From Siccirubricoccus phaeus (GTDB lineage Bacteria > Pseudomonadota > Alphaproteobacteria > Acetobacterales > Acetobacteraceae), in assembly GCF_008360935.1 (NCBI RefSeq), contig NZ_SRXO01000002.1, forward strand, positions 1 through 64,000: a DNA stretch of 64,000 bases, in the 5' to 3' direction. Under the pieces are notes generated by a model. The model saw only the letters and a program-made list of their open reading frames with translations. It was not told where the DNA came from and made no database searches. Below, piece by piece: positions 26,506-33,283 of the stretch; the stretch's first letter is position 1, and each line of letters begins with the position of its first letter. The position numbers and the translations under genes are program-made.

Positions 26506-28695
26506 CTAAGTATCAAAACCCACGTGGCCACCTTCAAGTGCTTTGATGTCGGCAACAATAACTGTCCGCAACGAAGGAGGAACTGGGTCGCTCAGGAGTT
26601 TAGTAAGCTTTTGCTCTGCGCTTCGCTTTGCAATATCGCCTCTGTCACTAAGCCAGAATGAGAGGATAATAAGTGTGTGCTCTACACCGTAGGTGATGTC
26701 CCGCGCATCGAGGTTCGAGAGGCTCTCGCTGAAGTCAGTAAAGGCCTCTTTTATTTCGTCTCTTTTGTAAAAACGCTTTTTTTCGAACATATGGTAAACC
26801 TTATTGTTGAAGACTTGCGTCTTTAAAAGAAGATCGTCTATGATCCGCTTCAGCGTATAATTCCATAGCGCAATAGGGCTTCTGTTCCACTGATCTGCCC
26901 AGGATAAATCAACCGAGGTATGGAGGCCCGAGGCCAGTAGCACGCCAAGTTCGTTCAGATACCGAGGATCCCAATACTCTGTTCCACGCCACGCCTTTTT
27001 TATGGCGTTTGCGGTAAATAAGTCATTCTTTGAGTTTTCGATAAGCTGCGCGGTGTCCATACCGAAAACATGACGTCGAGCGAGCGCGCGGAAGTAGAAT
27101 GCTTCTTGTTGCGGCACACCCCGAGCGTCTATTGTCGTGGCGATATCAAAATATTCAAAGGCGATCGACCACTCACCGAGCGAAGCGAGCATATAGCCAG
27201 TTACAAGTAGCTGCTCGTAGATGGCTTCGGAATCCTGTGCGAGAATCCGGCCAAGCGCGTCCGAAAGGTCGACGCCTGCTCTGATTCTGCCCCTGAATGC
27301 CGAATCATATATCTGAAGGGAGTAAGGCATAGTTTTGCTTGGGGATCGTATTGTTATAGACGTTTTCTCTGTGCTCTGCGATCGATACGATTTTGACTGA
27401 AGCTGAAGCGTTGGGGTCGGGTGACCGCCGGACTGTGCGATTTCGGCGGTTGCTAGATTGGCGTTTCCCAGCCTGATATCCGTTGCTATTTGAATCGATC
27501 GACTGGCAAGCAACTCTTTGACACTGCTCCGATTCTTTACGAATTTCGATATGGCTTCAATCGTTTTCTCACCGGCCTTTCCAAAGGTCGAGGGGGTCGG
27601 TTTTCCGTCGACCCATCCCTTTCCGTCTACCCAGACAGCGCGGGCGATTGAAAAGCTGTCGAGCTCATTCCAAACGTTGTCAATTCGCTCCAAAGCCACG
27701 TCGCGATGAGAATTGAACGCTGGCATTGAGTGTGTTTTATCGTAGTCAAGTTCATCGAGGATTTCCCTGCTAAGACGATAGCGCTCTTTGATCAGCTCGC
27801 TTGGAGACCTTCCGGCTTGCTCCGCTGACATATATGACCCTATTATGCGAGGATGGGCGATATATACATCGATGCATTCTTTTTTGTGTCTATTCCGCCA
27901 GAGTATGTCTCTCATAATTTCGCTTCTTGCGATTAGTATGACCGATTTATCTGTGCGATGGTTGGCATTGATAGCTTGTAGCGTGGCGATAGCTTTTGCG
28001 TCGATAATATTTGTTGAATGAGATGCATTTGGCCTATGCGCGCGGAGCTCCCCTTCCCAAAATGCTTCGGTTTCCGGCAGCCCTTGGATGCTACCAATTT
28101 TAGCTTCTTCGTCGTCTGCGTTCAAAAATGACCCATTATTTAATAGGTGTTTGAGTCGTGACTGGGGCTTTAGCTCTTCACTCATTAAGAGCAAAAGTGC
28201 AGGAGAATTTTCGTATATGCTGGATAATATGCTGAACGCGTCGAGAGACTGCGTAAGGTTATTTCTCAGTGCTGCGTCTAGCTGCGTCTCCAGCTGTTCA
28301 AGCCATTTTAGCAACTTAGAATCTGCGTCTCTCAGCCTTTGAATATGCGTTATGGCAGCGGCGACCTCTGCCAAGGGATGTAGATGAATACGTTTAACGA
28401 GGTTGTCCAACTCAATTTTGTAAGTTGGCAACAAGAGAACAGGTTCGTCCTTGCGGAAAAACAGCCTATTTGACCAAGCTTCATTTAAGGCAATCTGCCG
28501 GTCTGCCTCGTAACCGGTAGCGTAGCCCAAATCAGATCGTCCATTTGAAAACACGAATGAATAGGCGAATATTTCTGAATAATCGCACGCGAAACGTACG
28601 TTGTCGACAGTTGGATGGGCTTGGAAAGCCTTAACGATATTTTCTTCGTCGCGAAGGTGATTTCGAACGCGCGAAATAATCTCGTCACGCCGCAC
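26506..28695 (-). CDS. Large unknown protein, third gene of an AT-rich operon
   Basis: An ATG frame opens at 28,770, but the GTG at 28,695 has GGAGGT 5 bases upstream, so I start there (about 729 residues, RRDEIISRVRNHLRDEEN). The N-terminal ~200 residues are mixed alpha/beta. Residues about 240-320 contain IIDAKAIATLQAINANH followed by VILIARSEIMRDIL and VYIAHPRIIGSYM. That order of an Asp-bearing helix, a beta strand and a late strand is reminiscent of a PIN-like nuclease fold. The C-terminal third is helical with TPR-like stretches (MLASLGEWSIAFEYFDIATT). Start overlaps the upstream gene by 11 bp. Function unknown; the nuclease idea is inference. Confidence 0.7.
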   Translation of the reverse strand: MRRDEIISRVRNHLRDEENIVKAFQAHPTVDNVRFACDYSEIFAYSFVFSNGRSDLGYATGYEADRQIALNEAWSNRLFFRKDEPVLLLPTYKIELDNLVKRIHLHPLAEVAAAITHIQRLRDADSKLLKWLEQLETQLDAALRNNLTQSLDAFSILSSIYENSPALLLLMSEELKPQSRLKHLLNNGSFLNADDEEAKIGSIQGLPETEAFWEGELRAHRPNASHSTNIIDAKAIATLQAINANHRTDKSVILIARSEIMRDILWRNRHKKECIDVYIAHPRIIGSYMSAEQAGRSPSELIKERYRLSREILDELDYDKTHSMPAFNSHRDVALERIDNVWNELDSFSIARAVWVDGKGWVDGKPTPSTFGKAGEKTIEAISKFVKNRSSVKELLASRSIQIATDIRLGNANLATAEIAQSGGHPTPTLQLQSKSYRSQSTEKTSITIRSPSKTMPYSLQIYDSAFRGRIRAGVDLSDALGRILAQDSEAIYEQLLVTGYMLASLGEWSIAFEYFDIATTIDARGVPQQEAFYFRALARRHVFGMDTAQLIENSKNDLFTANAIKKAWRGTEYWDPRYLNELGVLLASGLHTSVDLSWADQWNRSPIALWNYTLKRIIDDLLLKTQVFNNKVYHMFEKKRFYKRDEIKEAFTDFSESLSNLDARDITYGVEHTLIILSFWLSDRGDIAKRSAEQKLTKLLSDPVPPSLRTVIVADIKALEGGHVGFDT

Positions 28696-29434
28696 GGCCG
28701 ACCTCCATAATTTTCTTGCTAAGACCCGACAACACGCCCTCTTTTCGCAGTTTGTATGCTTGCTTATCAACCAAAATTGCGGCAGTAGAATAAAGTAAAA
28801 AATCTTCGCGCACGGAGTATAATATTTGACACATGGGCATCCGGCGGTCTGTTAATCTGAAGCTCCACATCACTTTTTCCGGCTCGCTGCGTGCGGTTGT
28901 AGGTTGGAATGCTAACATTCGGTCAACTGGTTCGGCGTCCTCGACGACGGCGCTTAGAAGTTGAACAATATTATTTTTAGAAATCGACGATAGCGGCCCT
29001 ATCTTTAAAAGATCTACTATTTCTGGATCGGCGAGGGAGCAGAGTAGTATCGGGTCGTCCGCTAAGCTCCCTATGTCCAGATGCGATATCAGCGCCCCAT
29101 GTCCAGCTGTGTGATCTCGTTCTTCACGGATCCATACCTTCATGAGATTTGTAGGTAGAGGGGCTCGCCCAGTGTTGGGCCATTCGAACTCGAAATCAAA
29201 TGCGCTCATGGTCCGAAATCTCCAGTACTCATATAGATCAACAAAACGCTTTCCCAGCGTGCGTTCATCGTGTCTATATGCAACCGAAGCCAAAGCCACA
29301 AGCGTTTCGCAGAACGAGACGATCTGTTGTCGGTGGTGCTCTTCGATTCCAGCTTCTACTAAATCTGCGAGAAGATTGTGCTCGCTCCAAGTCCAACGCT
29401 CGGCAATCTCGACGAACTTGGAGCCGAGCGTCAT
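28685..29434 (-). CDS. Unknown protein, second gene of the AT-rich operon
   Basis: This 249-residue soluble protein is not recognised. It is helical at the N-terminus (IAERWTWSEHNLLADLVEAG). The middle holds an aromatic-rich stretch (DLYEYWRFRTMSAFDFEFEW) and AGHGALISHLDIGSLADDP. The C-terminal part looks alpha/beta. Its ATG overlaps the stop of the first gene by 4 bp, and its end overlaps the third gene's start by 11 bp, so the three proteins are made in coupled fashion and probably act together. Base composition is much lower in GC than the element backbone. Confidence 0.7.
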   Translation of the reverse strand: MTLGSKFVEIAERWTWSEHNLLADLVEAGIEEHHRQQIVSFCETLVALASVAYRHDERTLGKRFVDLYEYWRFRTMSAFDFEFEWPNTGRAPLPTNLMKVWIREERDHTAGHGALISHLDIGSLADDPILLCSLADPEIVDLLKIGPLSSISKNNIVQLLSAVVEDAEPVDRMLAFQPTTARSEPEKVMWSFRLTDRRMPMCQILYSVREDFLLYSTAAILVDKQAYKLRKEGVLSGLSKKIMEVGRAA

Positions 29435-30093
29435 TGGTCCGATCCTCCGCCGGAACTGAGCATAGACCTGACTTGATCCAATCGATCTGAGATGAGATCT
29501 AACCCACGCAGAAGTCGTTTGTCTGCTGCTTCATTCAGAATGGTCACGACTAGATTGTACTTATAAAGAGTAGAGAAAAAATTGTCGACGTTCTGATATC
29601 TCAAGTGATCAGATAGAACGTCACCGCAATCCAGTATGAATGCATACCACGTTTTTCCGTCCAATAAACTTTTAATACCTTCGGGTAGATCTAAATCAAG
29701 TTCCGAAAAATCCTTGCTTCGTATAAATATAAAACTGGCGTCTGATCCATGAAAAGATTTCCGAAGCTCGGCGGCTATAGATTTGGGATTCTTATCCATT
29801 CGATCGGAAATTTGCTCTATGTCGTAGCTAAACAAAGCTTTCATTTCTTTATGTATTATTTGATTCGTGCAATGATGAGCGTGTTTCCATGGCCGAAGAT
29901 CAGCCGTCACGTGGGTAAATCCGCGTACTGCCTGCCGAATTTCTTGTGCTCGATCAAGTATATTGTTTAGTTCTTCTTCAGAGATCTTGCTTTCTTGATT
30001 CGAGCGCTTAATGATCTTACGAAGTAACTCTATCGTATCGTTTACGGCGGATGGGATCGCTATCGCCATCGCCAAGGCAGCTTCAAGCGTCAT
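29431..30093 (-). CDS. Unknown protein, first gene of the AT-rich operon
   Basis: This 220-residue protein has GGAGGT 9 bases before its ATG. The N-terminus has a weakly hydrophobic helix (AALAMAIAIPSAVNDTIELL), followed by a charged coiled-coil-like region (SKISEEELNNILDRAQEI). The C-terminal half is alpha/beta with KTWYAFILDCGDVLSDHLRY and NLVVTILNEAADKR. There is no known catalytic motif. It heads a compact three-gene operon in a cargo zone that also holds H-NS, Fic, ArdC and a nuclease-like protein, which makes a defence or conflict role plausible but unproven. Confidence 0.7.
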   Translation of the reverse strand: MTLEAALAMAIAIPSAVNDTIELLRKIIKRSNQESKISEEELNNILDRAQEIRQAVRGFTHVTADLRPWKHAHHCTNQIIHKEMKALFSYDIEQISDRMDKNPKSIAAELRKSFHGSDASFIFIRSKDFSELDLDLPEGIKSLLDGKTWYAFILDCGDVLSDHLRYQNVDNFFSTLYKYNLVVTILNEAADKRLLRGLDLISDRLDQVRSMLSSGGGSDQ

Positions 30094-30501
30094 ATCGAAC
30101 TACCTCCGCCGGAGTCGGGTGTGTAGGCAGACGCCGCAGCCTATTCGATGGCCGCAACCATAATCAAGGCACCTAGGTATTGACGTCAAGCGATCTACCG
30201 TTCGCGGGGGCTATCATTGAGTTCTGGTAGAAATTAGACTTGTCTACTTCAACCTGTTGTCTTAAATGATAGCGGATATCCACACTGTGTGTTCCAATGT
30301 TGATTGGCCAGCTCAACTATGCGCGTTTGTCAACCGTCCGGTGAGTGGAAGACCGCAGTGACGGACCGACTTTGCCGTCCCTCGGACCAAACCACATCCG
30401 GACGATGGTTGTCCCACGGCGCTTGAGCGAATGTCATGGCGCAAGCGTAGAATGTGGCACCGGAACGTGACCCGATATCTTGATGCAACTCCGAGCCAAA
30501 C
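30094..30501. other. Intergenic region upstream of the three-gene operon
   Basis: About 400 bp between the operon start and the end of the Fic gene. It should contain the operon promoter (AT-rich from about 30,170 to 30,310) and possibly the Fic terminator. A TTG-initiated frame at 30,330-30,521 on the minus strand overlaps the Fic stop but has no ribosome site or recognisable product. I see no clear hairpin. Confidence 0.4.
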
Positions 30502-31749
30502 TTAAATTTGGTCGCCGACAACTTTATCCGGAAACAACCCGGGCATCCAGCGCGATGCCAGTATGGCGGGGAAGGAGAGGTGTAATGGAGCGCGGGATGT
30601 CGCTGCCTTCACGACACCCTTCTTAGTCAGCGTCTCCACAATCCGCCTCGCCTGACGCTCGCCGGTGCCGACAATCTCGGTCAGCTCGCTGCGTGGCAGC
30701 TCCCCGCGATATTGCAGCACTTCCAACACATCCTTCGCCTTGGGCGGCAGATTCCCAAGGCGAGTTTCTTCCTCGGCCCAAAGCGCAATGCGCACCCGCA
30801 GCTTGTCGGGTTGGATCAGCCCTTCCATGAACTCGACCTGGTCGATGCAGAGCCGCAGGAAGAATTGGGTGAATGCGGCCAACGCCTCCTCACTCAGCGT
30901 GCCGCGGCCATCAAGATCATTGCGGCGGGGCAGATCGCAGGCGGCCAGGTGGCTCTTGTAGGCGGCGACGTTGCGCGCGAGGCCGCGGGCGACGGACCAG
31001 AGTGCGCCGGTGTCGAGCGTCTCCAGCAGCGCAGCATGTGACATGAGGCGCGCGACGCGCCCGTTGCCGTCGAGGAAGGGGTGAAGCCACAGCAGGCGAT
31101 GGTGGGCGGTCGCCGCGGCGATGATGGAGTCCGTTTTACTAAGCCGCGTATACGCACCTTCGAAGCGCTGGAAGAAGCGTGGCACTGCGCCGGGGCTGAC
31201 CGCGGTGTGGCTTCCGACCATCACATCGCGCTGGCGGAGTTCACCGGGAACGATGGGGATACGTTCCTCGGTTTCCGGATTCTCGGCCCAGAGCATGTCG
31301 GGTGGGAGCAGTTCGCAGAACCGAAGATGCGCTTCCGTGATGCCGGCTAGGGTGAAGGCCCGGCCTTTAAGACCGCCGGCATCGATCCATTGTTGGACCG
31401 CTATATGCGCCTTAGCCTCAAGCTGGAGGTCGCGCTTCTTAGCATCCTGGCTGAAGTCTTCGTTTAGCGCCCGTTCGATGTCGATCGGATGCGTGTCGTG
31501 CCCTTCGATTAGGTTGCTGTAGTAGCAGTTCATCGAGCGCACGAGATCGGCGAGCGAGGCTGCAATGCTCGGCTGGAGGCTGCGCCGGAATCCGGCTGAT
31601 TTTGCCACCAGCTCCACGACAAGATCAGCGATCTCGCCGCGTCGAGGCGAGCTCTCACCGATAAGCATGGGTTCCATCAGCCCAATCGTCTCGCCGCGAT
31701 CTGGCGCCTCATTCGTGTCCGGTTTTATGTCCTCTTTATTCGGTGTCAT
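30502..31749 (-). CDS. Fic-family protein with N-terminal inhibitory motif
   Basis: This 415-residue protein has the core Fic motif WLHPFLDGNGRVARL (catalytic His223 to Arg231), expected to transfer AMP or another nucleotide group to a target protein. An upstream SNLIEGH (residues 78-84) matches the inhibitory helix S-x3-E-G of class II Fic proteins, so activity is self-inhibited. The C-terminal region (ELTEIVGTGERQARRIVETL) is a winged-helix type. It stands alone on the minus strand, divergent from ardC. TATGATATTAT just upstream could serve as the -10 region. Confidence 0.9.
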   Translation of the reverse strand: MTPNKEDIKPDTNEAPDRGETIGLMEPMLIGESSPRRGEIADLVVELVAKSAGFRRSLQPSIAASLADLVRSMNCYYSNLIEGHDTHPIDIERALNEDFSQDAKKRDLQLEAKAHIAVQQWIDAGGLKGRAFTLAGITEAHLRFCELLPPDMLWAENPETEERIPIVPGELRQRDVMVGSHTAVSPGAVPRFFQRFEGAYTRLSKTDSIIAAATAHHRLLWLHPFLDGNGRVARLMSHAALLETLDTGALWSVARGLARNVAAYKSHLAACDLPRRNDLDGRGTLSEEALAAFTQFFLRLCIDQVEFMEGLIQPDKLRVRIALWAEEETRLGNLPPKAKDVLEVLQYRGELPRSELTEIVGTGERQARRIVETLTKKGVVKAATSRAPLHLSFPAILASRWMPGLFPDKVVGDQI

Positions 31750-32127
31750 AGCTCAATAATATCATACTGTTAGTTGGGGTGGTAGCCCCAAGATAGCCGT
31801 TTAGAAGTCCGGTTCGGAGACCGGTTTGGCGGTCGCTTTCAGTGCGAGTTGACGTCGAATCCTGAGCTTCTTGGCCGTCCGGCCGCGTCCACACAAAGAG
31901 GTATCGCACGCTGGCCGCAGACGCGGCCTGACCTGGCTGCGCCAGGCTTAGGGGCCAGCCCCTCAGCGCGCTCCAAGGGGCTTCCGCCCAGCTTCCTCCG
32001 CCTTCGCTGCGCTTCGGCTCCGTGCAGCCGGGTCCCCGCGAAGCCCCTTTCCGCTTGCACACCCCGATCTCGCCGATGGGCAGAGGAACAGACGAGCTGT
32101 TCCTCAAAACCAAAGGAGATCAAAGAT
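31750..32127. other. Divergent promoter region of fic and ardC
   Basis: About 380 bp. The left end is AT-rich and holds the Fic promoter. The rest is GC-rich and reads open on the plus strand in frame with ardC from 31,849, but without protein-like content. The right end has a perfect hairpin at 32,083-32,105 and the ribosome site AAAGGAGAT. Nothing else is identifiable. Confidence 0.5.
32083..32105 (+). promoter_or_regulatory. Hairpin in the ardC leader
   Basis: GAGGAACAG at 32,083-32,091 and its exact complement CTGTTCCTC at 32,097-32,105 enclose a 5-nt loop. The hairpin ends 8 bp before the ribosome site of ardC. It could be an operator dyad or an RNA structure that limits ardC translation until transfer; single-stranded DNA promoters that fold during plasmid entry are known for other anti-restriction genes. 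Confidence 0.45.
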
Positions 32128-33030
32128 ATGGCAAGCAACCAACAAGCCTCCCGGCCGGATGTCTATAGCCGGATCACGGACAAAATCATCGCCGATCTGG
32201 AGAGCGGCGTCCGGCCCTGGATGAAGCCCTGGTCGGCGGATCATGTTGCCGGGCGCATCACGCGCCCGCTTCGGCACAATGGCATTCCCTGTCGCGGCAT
32301 AAACGTCGTGATGCTCTGGTCGGCATCGGTGGCGAGAGGCTTTGCCTGCCCGTTGTGGCTGACGTTCAAGCAGGCCCTTGAGCTTGGAGGCCATGTCAGG
32401 AAGGGTGAGACCGGCGAGCTCGTGGTCTACGCCAACACCATAACCCGCACCGAAACCAAGGACGACGGCACGGAGGCGGAGCGGGAAATTCCCTTTCTCA
32501 AGGGCTACACCGTCTTCAATGCCGAGCAGTGCGAGGGCTTGCCTGCTCACTACTACACCAAGGCCCCAGGTCCCGTGCTGACCCCCATGCAGCGCATCGA
32601 GGCCGCCGACGCGTTCTTCGCCGCGACCGGCGCCGATATCCGTCATGGCGGAACCCGCGCATACTACGCGGAAGGTGGCGACTACGTGCAGATGCCGCCC
32701 TTCGAGACGTTCCGCGATGCCGAGAGCTACGCCGCGACGCTGGCGCACGAGCTCACCCATTGGACCAAGCACGAGAAGCGCCTGGCGCGCGACCTCGGCC
32801 GCGTGAAATACGGCGATGAAGGTTATGCGAGCGAAGAGCTTGTCGCCGAGCTCGGCGCCGCCTTCCTCTGCGCTGATCTTGGGATTACGCCGGAGGTACG
32901 GGATGATCATGCCGCCTACATTGCGTCATGGCTGAAGGTGCTGAAGGACGATAGGCGGTTCGTCTTCTCGGCAGCGGGCCATGCCCAACGGGCTGTAGAT
33001 TACCTGAGGCAAACCAACTGCAAAGGGTGA
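32128..33030 (+). CDS. ardC: ArdC-type antirestriction protein
   Basis: This 300-residue protein has an N-terminal ssDNA-binding domain (DUF1738 type; YSRITDKIIADLESGVRPWM, then NGIPCRGINVVMLW). A C-terminal zincin-like peptidase domain carries HELTHW (His207-His211) and EELVAELGAAFLC for the third ligand. In conjugative elements such proteins protect entering single-stranded DNA from restriction. The ATG at 32,128 has AAAGGAGAT 8 bases upstream. The hairpin just before suggests tight control. It is transcribed towards the nuclease/repeat gene, with 253 bp between them. Confidence 0.92.
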   Translation: MASNQQASRPDVYSRITDKIIADLESGVRPWMKPWSADHVAGRITRPLRHNGIPCRGINVVMLWSASVARGFACPLWLTFKQALELGGHVRKGETGELVVYANTITRTETKDDGTEAEREIPFLKGYTVFNAEQCEGLPAHYYTKAPGPVLTPMQRIEAADAFFAATGADIRHGGTRAYYAEGGDYVQMPPFETFRDAESYAATLAHELTHWTKHEKRLARDLGRVKYGDEGYASEELVAELGAAFLCADLGITPEVRDDHAAYIASWLKVLKDDRRFVFSAAGHAQRAVDYLRQTNCKG

Positions 33031-33283
33031 AAGTGCCAGGCGGCCATTACCTAACATGGGAGACGAGTTTCGATGTCCTTCTATTGCGCATAAGCCCCAA
33101 GAGCAGCATTTGCGGTTGCGCATCGACACTGAACCTTGATAGCGTCTCATTTGGGAAACGCCGCTTATCAGCGCCGATTCGCGTTCTGATTTTCGGCATT
33201 TCAAATTCCCGATAGCGCTGTCATCCTCTCGCATGGACGCGTTTGGCTGAGCAACTATCTTCAAACTCAATGTGAACCGGAAA

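Noticed and set aside
26273-26509. Small plus-strand frame starting MDRPGRQSLM
   Set aside because: The composition is partly protein-like, but there is no ribosome site and it is convergent with and touches the operon end. Not strong enough to list as a gene.
30330-30521. Small TTG-started minus-strand frame after fic
   Set aside because: No ribosome site, no recognisable product, and it overlaps the Fic stop.
31849-32127. N-terminal extension of ArdC by 93 residues
   Set aside because: The extension is low-complexity and Ser/Arg/Pro-rich, and the internal ATG has a strong ribosome site and the normal ArdC N-terminus.
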